Source: CAXSBR01 sp964236495
Lineage (GTDB): Bacteria > Actinomycetota > Actinomycetes > Mycobacteriales > Jatrophihabitantaceae
Reading direction: 5' to 3'
Length of the DNA stretch: 64,000 nucleotides
Assembly (NCBI GenBank): GCA_964236495.1
Contig: CAXSBR010000004.1
Location: 62,001 to 126,000, forward strand
Shown here: positions 7,565 to 15,252 of the stretch, in pieces
Layout: each line of letters opens with the position of its first letter
Position numbering within the stretch: position 1 is the stretch's first letter
Program-made: the position numbers and the translations under genes
Notes under the pieces: generated by a model
Databases searched by the model: none
The model's input: the letters and a program-made list of their open reading frames with translations, nothing else
What the model was told of the DNA's origin: nothing

Positions 7565-8926
7565 TCAGGCCGTCGAAATGAAGACGTTCTTGGTCTGGGT
7601 GAACGCCACCGGCGCGTCCGGGCCCAGTTCCCGGCCCAACCCGGACTGCTTGAAGCCTCCGAAGGGCGTCGAGTAGCGCACTGAGGAGTGCGAGTTGACC
7701 GACAAATTGCCGGCCTCGATCCCACGGCTGACCCGGATGCCCCGGCCCAGATCACGCGTCCAGATCGAGCCCGAGAGCCCGTACCGACTGTCGTTGGCCA
7801 GCGCGATGGCGTCGGCCTCGTCGTCGAAGACGAGCACGCTCACGACGGGTCCGAAGATCTCCTCCTGCATCGTGCGGTCGTCCGGGCCGGACGCGATAAG
7901 CACGGTCGGCGGAAACCAGAACCCGGGGCCGTCCGGTGCGGTGCCGCGAAACGCGACTGCCGCATCGTCGAGCACGTAGGAGGCGACCCGCGCGCGTTGC
8001 TGCGCGCTGATCAGCGGCCCCATCTCGGTGGCTACATCGGCAGGGTCACCGACGACGACACCGCGCACGGCCGGCTCGAGCAGCTCCAAGAAGCGGTCGT
8101 ACGCGCTGCGCTGGACGAGGATGCGCGATCGGGCGCAGCAGTCCTGTCCGGCATTGTCGAACACACCGTAGGGTGCCGTCGCCGCGGCCTTCTCCAGGTC
8201 GGCGTCGGCGAACACGACGTTGGCGGACTTGCCGCCCAACTCGAGGGTCACCGGCTTCACCTGGGCCGCGCAGCCGGCCATGATGGCCCTGCCGACCTCG
8301 GTGGAACCCGTGAAGACGATCTTGGCCACGTCGGGGTGGTCGACGAAGCGCTGCCCGACGACGCTGCCCTTGCCGGGCAAAACCTGCAGCACGTTCTCGG
8401 GCAGGCCGGCCTGCAGAGCCAGTTCGCCCAGCCGGACCGCGGTCAGCGGCGTCAATTCCGCGGGCTTGAGCACCACGACGTTGCCCGCTGCCAGTGCCGG
8501 TGCGAAACCCCACGACGCGATCGGCATCGGGAAGTTCCACGGCACGATGACGCCCACCACACCCAGCGGTTCGTGGAAGGTGACGTCGATGCCGTCGGCG
8601 ACGGGAATCTGGGCACCGCTGAGCCGTTCGGGGGCGGCGGCGTAGTAGTGCAGCACGTCGCGGACGTTGCCGGCCTCCCAGCGCGCGTTGCCGATGGTGT
8701 GCCCGGCGTTGGCGACCTCGAGGCGGGCCAAGTGCTCCAGGTCGGCGTCTACGGCGTCGGCGAACCGGCGGAGCAGCCGGCCACGATCAGCCGGGGACAC
8801 CAGGCGCCACTGCTCGAAGGCGGCGCGCGCGCGTGCGATGGCGTCATCGGTGGCCTCGAGGTCGAGCAACTCGACTGTCGCCACCGGGTCCTCGGTGGCG
8901 GGGTTGAGCACGGTGTAGGCAGTCAT
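7565..8926 (-). CDS. Aldehyde dehydrogenase (gamma-glutamyl aldehyde dehydrogenase-like)
   Basis: This 453-residue NAD(P)-dependent aldehyde dehydrogenase has the VIVPWNFP substrate/cofactor stretch, the general-base glutamate in LELGG (E229) and the catalytic cysteine in the GQxC motif (C263, followed by C264). By position between a glutamine-synthetase-like gene and an SDR it is the likely oxidiser of a gamma-glutamyl-amino aldehyde, as for PuuC or mycobacterial AldC. The length is slightly short of the usual 470-490 residues, but all catalytic elements are present. It starts at an ATG 44 bp after the upstream ligase gene. Confidence 0.9.
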   Translation of the reverse strand: MTAYTVLNPATEDPVATVELLDLEATDDAIARARAAFEQWRLVSPADRGRLLRRFADAVDADLEHLARLEVANAGHTIGNARWEAGNVRDVLHYYAAAPERLSGAQIPVADGIDVTFHEPLGVVGVIVPWNFPMPIASWGFAPALAAGNVVVLKPAELTPLTAVRLGELALQAGLPENVLQVLPGKGSVVGQRFVDHPDVAKIVFTGSTEVGRAIMAGCAAQVKPVTLELGGKSANVVFADADLEKAAATAPYGVFDNAGQDCCARSRILVQRSAYDRFLELLEPAVRGVVVGDPADVATEMGPLISAQQRARVASYVLDDAAVAFRGTAPDGPGFWFPPTVLIASGPDDRTMQEEIFGPVVSVLVFDDEADAIALANDSRYGLSGSIWTRDLGRGIRVSRGIEAGNLSVNSHSSVRYSTPFGGFKQSGLGRELGPDAPVAFTQTKNVFISTA

Positions 8927-8970
8927 GTCGATGCGGTCAGCTTTCTAAGCCAGCGGTTGGAAGGAAGAAG

Positions 8971-10326
8971 TCAGAGCCGTTCGAAGCCGCGCACGCGTTC
9001 CCAGTCGGTGACGGCCGAATCGAAGGCAGCCAGTTCCACCCGGGCGTTGTTGGCATAGTGATCGACGACTTCGTCGCCGAAAGCCGTGCGGGCAAGGGCG
9101 CTGGCGCTCCACAGGTGTGCCGCGTCGCGCAGCGTCGGGGGCACCGTGTCGGCATCGGATTCGTAGGCGTTGCCCACGAACGCCTCCTCCAGCGACAGTT
9201 CCTGCTCGATTCCGTGCAGACCGGCCGCAACCATCGCCGCTACCGCCAGGTAGGGGTTCGCGTCCCCGCCGGGCACGCGGTTCTCGAACCGCAAGCCCGC
9301 GCCGTGGCCCACCACCCGCAGCGCGCAGGTGCGGTTGTCGTAGCCCCACTTGACGGCGGTGGGCGCGAACGAGCCGGCCGCGAAGCGTTTGTAGGAGTTG
9401 ATGTTCGGCGCGAACATCAGCGTCAACTCGGGCAGCGCGGCCAGCTGACCGGCCAGGAAGTGCTCGAACAGCGGCGACATGTGCCCGTCGTCGTCGGCGA
9501 ACACCAGCCTTCCGTCGGAGCCGCGCAGGCTCAGATGGATGTGGCACGAGTTGCCCTCGCGCTCGTCGAACTTCGCCATGAACGTCAAGGACTTGCCGTG
9601 CTGGGCCGCGATCTCCTTGGCACCGGTCTTGTAAATCACGTGGTTGTCGCAGGTGGGCATGGCCCGATCGAAGAGGAAACCGATCTCCTGCTGGCCCAGG
9701 TTGCACTCGCCCTTGGCCGACTCCACCTGCATGCCGGCGTCGCGCATGCCCAGCCGGATGGCGCGCAGCAGCGGCTCCACCCGCGCGGTGCCCAGGATCG
9801 AGTAGTCGACGTTGTACTGATTCACCGGCGTCAGGTCGCGGTAGCGCGCACTCCAGGCCGCTTCGTAGGTGTCGTCGAAGGCGATGAACTCCAGCTCGGT
9901 GCCTACAAAAGCCTCCCAGCCGCGCTCAGCGAGCCGGTCCAGCTGTCGGGCCAGGATCTGACGGGGCGACGGCGCGATGGGCGATCGGTCTTGTGCCTGC
10001 ACGTCGCACAGCACCAACACACTGCCCGGCTGCCACGGCAGTGCGCGCATCGTCGACAGGTCCGGCGCCAGCACGAAATCGCCGTACCCGCTGGCCCAGG
10101 AGGTCATCGCGTAGCCCTCGACGGTGTTCATGTCCACGTCCACGGCAAGCAGGTAGTTGCACCCCTCGGCACCGTGGTCGAGGACATGGTCGAGGAAGTA
10201 CTCGGCGTCCAGGCGCTTTCCCTGAAGGCGGCCCTGCATGTCCGTCATCGCGATCACGACGGTGTCCACCGTGCCGTTGCCGACACCGAGCCGCAATTCC
10301 TCCACGTCCATCAACGGCTTGGGCAT
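8971..10326 (-). CDS. Glutamine synthetase-like gamma-glutamyl amine/ethanolamide ligase (GlnA4/PuuA type)
   Basis: This 451-residue protein belongs to the glutamine synthetase fold but to the GlnA3/GlnA4/PuuA branch, which joins glutamate to polyamines or ethanolamine instead of ammonia. The beta-grasp N domain contains DMQGRLQGKR, metal-binding acidic residues lie in GTELEFIAF, and the catalytic core follows with NSCHIHLSL, NSYKRF and FENRVPGGDANPYLA. The ATG at 10326 has a GAAGGGA ribosome-binding site seven bases upstream; an extension to 10362 lacks support. Sharing an operon with an aldehyde dehydrogenase and a C26 hydrolase argues against nitrogen assimilation. The substrate is not determinable from sequence alone. 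Confidence 0.88.
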   Translation of the reverse strand: MPKPLMDVEELRLGVGNGTVDTVVIAMTDMQGRLQGKRLDAEYFLDHVLDHGAEGCNYLLAVDVDMNTVEGYAMTSWASGYGDFVLAPDLSTMRALPWQPGSVLVLCDVQAQDRSPIAPSPRQILARQLDRLAERGWEAFVGTELEFIAFDDTYEAAWSARYRDLTPVNQYNVDYSILGTARVEPLLRAIRLGMRDAGMQVESAKGECNLGQQEIGFLFDRAMPTCDNHVIYKTGAKEIAAQHGKSLTFMAKFDEREGNSCHIHLSLRGSDGRLVFADDDGHMSPLFEHFLAGQLAALPELTLMFAPNINSYKRFAAGSFAPTAVKWGYDNRTCALRVVGHGAGLRFENRVPGGDANPYLAVAAMVAAGLHGIEQELSLEEAFVGNAYESDADTVPPTLRDAAHLWSASALARTAFGDEVVDHYANNARVELAAFDSAVTDWERVRGFERL

Positions 10327-10348
10327 CAGCTCATCCCTTCGTCGGCTA

Positions 10349-10371
10349 AAAGGTAGAGACAACGTACCTTT
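10349..10371. promoter_or_regulatory. Candidate operator (inverted repeat) upstream of the gamma-glutamyl ligase gene
   Basis: AAAGGTA (10349-10355) and TACCTTT (10365-10371) form a perfect 7-bp inverted repeat with a 9-bp spacer. It sits 23 bp upstream of the ligase start and 14 bp after the end of the FadR-type regulator gene. The position and symmetry suit binding by a dimeric GntR/FadR regulator, most simply the adjacent one. This is an inference. Confidence 0.5.
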
Positions 10372-10384
10372 GACGACTGCGGTG

Positions 10385-11119
10385 TCAACCGATCAGCCCG
10401 GTCAGCAACGCGGCGGTGGCGTCGACGTGCTCGCACATCGACGCCCGAGCGGCTTCGGCATTCCCGTGGGCGATGGCGTCGACGATCTGCTCGTGCTGGG
10501 CATCGGAATGAGCGATGTTGGCAGCCAGCACCGGAATGGCCCGCAGCAGCTCGTCCAGCGTCAGCTGCACCTGGGCGACCGCCGAGGCCAGGCTCGGGCT
10601 GCCGGCCGTCTCAGCGATGGCGAGATGGAGACGGGAGTCGGCGATCCGCCGGGCGGGCGGCCGGGCCGAACCGGACTGGTCCAGGCAGCGCCACACGGGA
10701 TCGAGCTCACTGCGATCCAGCCTGCGGCTGGCAGCCAGCTCGGCGGCACCAGGTTCGACGATGCGGCGCATGTCGAGGGCATCCTGCAGATGCGCTCCCA
10801 TCGACCGCCCGATCTGGCGAGGCGCGCGCCGACGCGGCGGCGACGACACCCGGACGAACGTGCCGCCGGAGCGGCCGCGACGCGACTCCACCAGCCCCAC
10901 TTCGCGCAGCGCCCTGATGGCCTCGCGTAGCGTCATCCGGCTGACTCCCAGCTGATCGGCGAGGTCGCGCTCGGCGGGCAGCCGGTCCCCCGCCGCCAGG
11001 ACACCCAGACGGATGGCGCTGGCCAACCGCTCCACGGTCACCTCGAAGGCATTGCGCACCGGCACGGGCGAGAACACCGCGTCGGACCAGATCGACGCCG
11101 CTACCGGCTCGGCCGTCAC
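10385..11119 (-). CDS. GntR-family transcriptional regulator, FadR/FCD type
   Basis: This 244-residue protein has an N-terminal winged-helix domain (LPAERDLADQLGVSRMTLREAIRALREVGLV in segments, about residues 45-85). A C-terminal all-helical FCD ligand domain contains metal-ligand-like D/H residues (DMRRIVEPGAAELA, DSRLHLAIA, DAQHEQI). The GTG start at 11119 overlaps the stop of the upstream hydrolase gene as GTGA, indicating translational coupling. It is probably the local repressor of the amine-catabolic genes, responding to a pathway acid or gamma-glutamyl intermediate. The ligand is not known. Confidence 0.85.
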   Translation of the reverse strand: MTAEPVAASIWSDAVFSPVPVRNAFEVTVERLASAIRLGVLAAGDRLPAERDLADQLGVSRMTLREAIRALREVGLVESRRGRSGGTFVRVSSPPRRRAPRQIGRSMGAHLQDALDMRRIVEPGAAELAASRRLDRSELDPVWRCLDQSGSARPPARRIADSRLHLAIAETAGSPSLASAVAQVQLTLDELLRAIPVLAANIAHSDAQHEQIVDAIAHGNAEAARASMCEHVDATAALLTGLIG

Positions 11120-11886
11120 CGACGCTGCTCCACCCGACGCTGCTCCATCCGAGGCAGCCCAGCCTGACGCGCAGCGGCAACGAACGCATCGAAAAGGGCC
11201 GCACCGCCGGCCTGCTCGGGATGCCACTGCACACCGACCAGCCACGGCTGCTCAGGCAGGCCGACAGCTTCCACCAGCCCGTCTTCGGCCCAGGCGGTGG
11301 GAACCAAGCCCTCACCAAGCCGGTCGACGCCTTGATGATGATGGGTGGGCACGTCGACCGCGGCGCCGTAGATCGTCGCCAGAACCGAATCCTGCGCAAA
11401 GGTGACGACGTGCCCGACGAACGATCCCAGCGTGCCCCGATGGCCCTCATGACCCACAGTGGCGGGCAGATGCTGATGCAGCGACCCGCCCAGAGCGACG
11501 TTGAGGATCTGCAGGCCACGGCACACCGCCAGCATCGGCAGCCGGACCTCCAGCGCGGCGTGCACCAGGGCGATCTCCCACGCATCACGGTCCGCGCGAG
11601 GCGGATCGGTGCGGTTGTCGGGCTCGGCACCGTACCGAGCCGGGTCCACATCGGAACCTCCGGTGAGCAACAGACCGTCCAGCACCGCCACCGCGTCAGC
11701 AGCTTCCCCACCGACGTCCTGCGCGCCAGGAGGCAGCAGCAGCGGCAGACCGTCCGCGCCGCGCACCGCAGCGGCGTAGGTGGCCGGCAGCAGGTGGGCC
11801 GCGACGTTCCAGGCGCCCCAGGCAGCGGTCTCGCGGTAGGTCGGCAGGCCGATCCGGGGGCGGGCGGAGCCGGACATGAGCGCCAT
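11116..11886 (-). CDS. Class I glutamine amidotransferase, peptidase C26 (gamma-glutamyl-GABA hydrolase-like)
   Basis: This 256-residue enzyme has the nucleophile C122 in AVCRGLQ and the catalytic H222/E224 in QWHPE, the standard class I amidotransferase triad. The LLTGGSDVDP stretch is typical of the PuuD-like C26 family, which cleaves the gamma-glutamyl bond at the end of the PuuABCD route. It is the first gene of the minus-strand series and is coupled to the regulator gene by a 4-bp overlap. An ATG at 11877 is an equally possible start. It is divergent from the permease gene, with about 110 bp between them for both promoters. Confidence 0.88.
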   Translation of the reverse strand: MALMSGSARPRIGLPTYRETAAWGAWNVAAHLLPATYAAAVRGADGLPLLLPPGAQDVGGEAADAVAVLDGLLLTGGSDVDPARYGAEPDNRTDPPRADRDAWEIALVHAALEVRLPMLAVCRGLQILNVALGGSLHQHLPATVGHEGHRGTLGSFVGHVVTFAQDSVLATIYGAAVDVPTHHHQGVDRLGEGLVPTAWAEDGLVEAVGLPEQPWLVGVQWHPEQAGGAALFDAFVAAARQAGLPRMEQRRVEQRR

Positions 11887-11997
11887 CGTAGGCGTTCCAG
11901 CTACGTAAACAAATGGCACAGCCTCTAGGCCTTTACCGCCTCGTCAGCCTACGATCCGTTCGCTGGTTTTCCTTTTATCGAGCCGGGAGTGCAACGA

Positions 11998-13557
11998 ATG
12001 ACGCACATCGACACCGCTGTGGACGAGGACGAACGTCGCCTCGCCGAGATGGGCTACAAACAGGAGCTGAACCGCAACTGGTCAGGCTTCTCGAACTTCG
12101 CGATCTCGTTCTCGATCATCTCGATCCTGGCCGGCTGCTTCACCAGCTTCGGCCTTGGCTGGAACAACGGCGGCCCGGCGGCCATCGCCTGGGGCTGGCC
12201 CATCATCGCGTCGTTGATCCTGGTGATCGGGCTGTGCATGGCCGAGCTGGTGTCGGCGTACCCGACATCGGGCGGCATCTACTGGTGGGCGGCCAAGCTC
12301 GGCGGCGCCAAGGCCGGCTTCTACACGGCCTGGCTGAACCTGATCGGCCTGCTGGCAATCGTGGCCTCGGTGGCCTACGGCTGTGCGACGTTCCTGGATC
12401 TGACCCTGGACACGGTGAGCAAGTCGTGGGCCAAGGGCTACAGCCTCAACCGGGTGTTCCTGCTGTTCATCCTCATCCTGGTCCTGGCTGCCTTGGTGAA
12501 CATCTTCTCGTCGCACCTGTTGGCCGTGCTGAACAATATCTCGGTGTGGTGGCACGTGATCGGTGCTACTGCCGTGGTGCTGATCCTGATATTCGTCCCC
12601 AAGCACCACGCCAGCGTCGGCTCGGTGTTCACCCACACCGTCAACAACACCGGGTTCTTCGGCGGACACACCCATGGGCTCGGATTTCTTTTCTACGTCC
12701 TGCCCCTGTCGGTGATCCTGACGCAGTACACGATCACCGGCTACGACGCCTCAGCCCACCTCTCCGAGGAGACGAAGTCGGCCGGCAACGCCGCGGCACG
12801 GGGCATCTGGCAGTCGATCTTCTACTCCGGCATCGGCGGCTGGATCCTGCTGCTGTCATTCCTGTTCGCCGTGCAGGACCAGGCCGCGGTAACCAAGGGC
12901 GGCGGTGGGGTCGCCGTCATCTTCAGCCAGGCGATGTCAGCCAACTGGGCTGGGTTTGTCCTGCTCATCTCGGCTGCCGGCCAGTTCCTCTGCGCGGTGG
13001 CCTGCATGACCAGCACCACCCGGATGCTCTACGCGTTCAGCCGCGACCGCGCCATGCCGGGCGCGAAATACTGGTCGCATCTGAACGCCAACCGGGTGCC
13101 GGTATACGGAGTGATCCTCACTGCTGTGGTTGCTGTTTTGCTGACGTTGCCGGCGCTGGTCAAGGTCGACATCAACGGCGCGCCGGTGCCGGTCGCGTTT
13201 TTCGCCGTCGTCTCCATCGGCGTCGTCGGTCTCTACCTGGCATTTGCGATCCCGATCTACTACCGGTGGCGCCTGGGTGACAAGTTTCGGCCCGGCTCCT
13301 GGACTCTGGGCCGGCACTACAAGTGGATGGCGCCCCTGGCCGTTCTAGAGATCGTTGTAACGTCGATCATCGCGCTACTGCCCACTTCCAACCTGGGCGT
13401 CCCATTTGCATCCGGGTTTGCCTGGAAGTTCGTCAACTACACCCCGATCGTCGTCATCGGCGCGCTCATCCTGTTGACGATCTACTGGGAAGTGTCGGTG
13501 AAGCACTGGTTCCGTGGTCCGACGACGACGGTGGAGCCGGCCATCCCGGTGGAGTAG
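11998..13557 (+). CDS. APC-family amino acid/amine permease
   Basis: This 519-residue integral membrane protein has about 12 hydrophobic segments and the APC-superfamily features SGFSNFAISFSIISILAG near the N-terminus, ELVSAYPTSGGIYWW and YALSRDR-like FSRDRAMPGAKYW. It is closest in pattern to GABA/choline/ethanolamine-type permeases of the ACT group. The ATG at 11998 has a GGGAG ribosome-binding site and is preferred over a GTG nine bases upstream. Being divergent from the hydrolase gene, it is the likely importer of the compound degraded by the minus-strand enzymes. Confidence 0.88.
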   Translation: MTHIDTAVDEDERRLAEMGYKQELNRNWSGFSNFAISFSIISILAGCFTSFGLGWNNGGPAAIAWGWPIIASLILVIGLCMAELVSAYPTSGGIYWWAAKLGGAKAGFYTAWLNLIGLLAIVASVAYGCATFLDLTLDTVSKSWAKGYSLNRVFLLFILILVLAALVNIFSSHLLAVLNNISVWWHVIGATAVVLILIFVPKHHASVGSVFTHTVNNTGFFGGHTHGLGFLFYVLPLSVILTQYTITGYDASAHLSEETKSAGNAAARGIWQSIFYSGIGGWILLLSFLFAVQDQAAVTKGGGGVAVIFSQAMSANWAGFVLLISAAGQFLCAVACMTSTTRMLYAFSRDRAMPGAKYWSHLNANRVPVYGVILTAVVAVLLTLPALVKVDINGAPVPVAFFAVVSIGVVGLYLAFAIPIYYRWRLGDKFRPGSWTLGRHYKWMAPLAVLEIVVTSIIALLPTSNLGVPFASGFAWKFVNYTPIVVIGALILLTIYWEVSVKHWFRGPTTTVEPAIPVE

Positions 13558-13588
13558 CGCTGCGGGTTCACTCAGTGCCCACCCAGTG

Positions 13589-13626
13589 CCCACCCAGTGG
13601 CCGATGTGCACCGGCCGCTGAGTGGG
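13589..13626. terminator. Imperfect hairpin between convergent genes
   Basis: CAGTGGCCG (13595-13603) pairs with CGGCCGCTG (13612-13620) with one G-T wobble. Outer CCCAC/GTGGG pairing extends the stem across a small bulge. It lies between the end of the permease gene and the end of the oppositely oriented small zinc-ribbon gene, so it could serve both. No T tract is present. Confidence 0.5.
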
Positions 13627-13634
13627 CTCTGCGC

Positions 13635-13949
13635 TCAGTAGCGAGGCGTCGAGCGGCCGCGCTCCAGAGTCGGGGCACGCCGATCCCGAGCGGTCCAGCA
13701 GACGTTGTGCCAATGCCGGCGGTCCTCGGCCTCGACGTCGTAGTAGGGCCAGACAACGACGTGGCTGACGTTGCGCACTTCCTGATCGCAGCCTGGGCAC
13801 CGGTACACCTTGGTGGCGGAACCAAGAACCGAGCGAACCTCGTACTCGACGCCTCGCCACTGCTCTCGACGCTGCCCAGAAATGGCCGACTGCCCACCTG
13901 CCGCCTTTGCGGGCGCCACAGCGTCGGCGCGGCGGTGACGACGGGGCAT
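13635..13949 (-). CDS. Conserved small actinobacterial protein with zinc-ribbon-like Cys/His residues
   Basis: This 104-residue basic protein contains YRCPGCDQEV followed by HVVVWP and RRHWHNVCW, a CxxC...H...H...C arrangement that could bind zinc. I recognise the pattern as a conserved actinobacterial protein found near nucS/murA-type loci, sometimes annotated as an ATP/GTP-binding protein, but no function is established to my knowledge. The ATG at 13949 gives the normal MPRRHRRAD start. The Arg-rich N-terminus suggests nucleic-acid contact. Confidence 0.7.
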   Translation of the reverse strand: MPRRHRRADAVAPAKAAGGQSAISGQRREQWRGVEYEVRSVLGSATKVYRCPGCDQEVRNVSHVVVWPYYDVEAEDRRHWHNVCWTARDRRAPTLERGRSTPRY

Positions 13950-14096
13950 GGATCCAGCGTAGGCACCCGCCGGTGATCGGGAGATCGGCCCAGTCGCCGC
14001 GCACCCAGCCGGTTTTGGCGGCAGGACATTGCAGAGATGTTCGCCCGCCAAAACCGGTGGAGAGCTGCCCATGCATGGCGCCCGGCGTAGGCGCGC

Positions 14097-14768
14097 TCAG
14101 AACAGGCGTTGACTCGGATCGTCGATGCCGCGCAGCGCGTCGTAGTCCAGCACCAGGCAGTTGATGCCCCGATCTTCGGCCAGCACCCGGGCCTGTGGCT
14201 TGATCTCCTGGGCGGCGAATACGCCGCGCACCGGCGCGAGCAGCGGATCGCGATTGAGCAGATCCAGGTATCGGGTCAGCTGCTCGACTCCGTCGATCTC
14301 GCCACGGCGCTTGATCTCGACCGCGACGACCGATCCCTTGGGATCGCGTGCCAGGATGTCGACCGGCCCGATCGCGGTCGGGTACTCCCGGCGCACCAGC
14401 CGGCTGCCCTGGCCCAGCAGATGGATGTGCTCGGCCAGCAACTTCTGCAGATGCGCCTCGACGCCGTCCTTGACCAAACCGGGATCCACACCGAGGTCCT
14501 GGCTGACGTCGAGCAACACCTCAGCGACAGAAATTACGAGCTGTTCGCCGGCCTTGTTCGTGACCGTCCACACGAGCCCGTCGGCGGCGGCGGTCTCGCG
14601 CAGCGTGCACGGCGGGCTCATCCAGTTCAGCGGCTTGTACGAGCCGCCGTCGGCGTGCACCAGCACGCTGCCGTCGGCTTTGACCAGCAGCAGGCGAATG
14701 GCCATCGGCAGATGAGCAGTGAGCCGGCCGAGGTAATCGACCGAGCAGCGAGCTATGACCAGGCGCAC
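14097..14768 (-). CDS. nucS: EndoMS/NucS mismatch-specific endonuclease
   Basis: This 223-residue protein matches NucS/EndoMS, the non-canonical mismatch repair nuclease of actinobacteria and archaea. The nuclease motif GPVDILARD...EIKR supplies D137, E151 and K153. The C-terminal QRLF (220-223) is the sliding-clamp-binding tail. An N-terminal DNA-binding/dimer domain precedes it. The predicted role is cutting both strands at G-T, G-G and T-T mismatches. It is transcribed alone on the minus strand, divergent from a small membrane protein gene. Confidence 0.93.
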   Translation of the reverse strand: MRLVIARCSVDYLGRLTAHLPMAIRLLLVKADGSVLVHADGGSYKPLNWMSPPCTLRETAAADGLVWTVTNKAGEQLVISVAEVLLDVSQDLGVDPGLVKDGVEAHLQKLLAEHIHLLGQGSRLVRREYPTAIGPVDILARDPKGSVVAVEIKRRGEIDGVEQLTRYLDLLNRDPLLAPVRGVFAAQEIKPQARVLAEDRGINCLVLDYDALRGIDDPSQRLF

Positions 14769-14809
14769 GCACCGACCCTAGTGGCGGCGATCGATGTCAG
14801 ACTCGCAGG

Positions 14810-15115
14810 GTGAACGGTGATCTGGCGGTGCTGATAGTGCCGCTGATCGCGCTGATTGCCCTGAGTTTCCTCACCCGGTGGATCTTTCGCGTCGACCGGA
14901 CACGGCGCCGGCAGGTCGTTCCGGCCGACGCGGTGCCGGGCTTGCTGGTGGCGCTGCGCAGTGGGCTGTCGCGCGCGGACGGGCTGGCCATGCGAGCGGT
15001 CCTCGGCGACGCCGGAATCCGCTCGTCGATGAGCACCCGCCGCGACGGCCTGGTGAACGTGAACGTTTTCACGGCCGACGCCGAACGCGCCCGAGGTCTG
15101 CTGCCACCGGGCTGA
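14810..15115 (+). CDS. Small membrane protein of unknown function
   Basis: This 101-residue protein has one N-terminal hydrophobic segment (about residues 5-24), then a basic linker, then a small soluble domain (LLVALRSGLSRADGLAMRAVLGDAGIRSS in part). The domain recalls the DUF2007-like putative signal-transducing fold, with alternating helix and strand, but I am not certain. It starts at GTG 41 bp from the nucS start and is divergent from it. A 15-bp tandem repeat follows its stop codon. Confidence 0.6.
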   Translation: MNGDLAVLIVPLIALIALSFLTRWIFRVDRTRRRQVVPADAVPGLLVALRSGLSRADGLAMRAVLGDAGIRSSMSTRRDGLVNVNVFTADAERARGLLPPG

Positions 15116-15120
15116 GCCTC

Positions 15121-15225
15121 GCCCGGCTGACGTTCGTCGGGCTGAAGCTGGTCGGGCTGAAGCTGGTCGGGCTGAAGCTGGTCGGGCTGACGCTGATAGG
15201 GCTGACGCTGATAGGGCCAAGGCTG
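15121..15225. repeat. Tandem 15-bp repeat (about 7 units)
   Basis: Units of GTCGGGCTGAAGCTG occur exactly three times (15136-15180), followed by three diverged units (15181-15225) and preceded by one degenerate unit. The array begins five bases after the stop codon of the upstream small membrane protein gene. In one forward frame it would encode pentapeptide-like VGLKL units, but that frame is not connected to a real start. Confidence 0.93.
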
Positions 15226-15252
15226 GCGGACTGAGGCTCGTCGGCGTTGCGG

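Noticed and set aside
15121..15225. Possible CRISPR-like array
   Set aside because: Units are directly adjacent 15-mers with no spacers, so it is a simple tandem repeat.
14878..15234. Open frame ending in pentapeptide-like VGLKL repeats
   Set aside because: It overlaps the small membrane protein gene in another frame and is created by the 15-bp tandem repeat; no start or family support.
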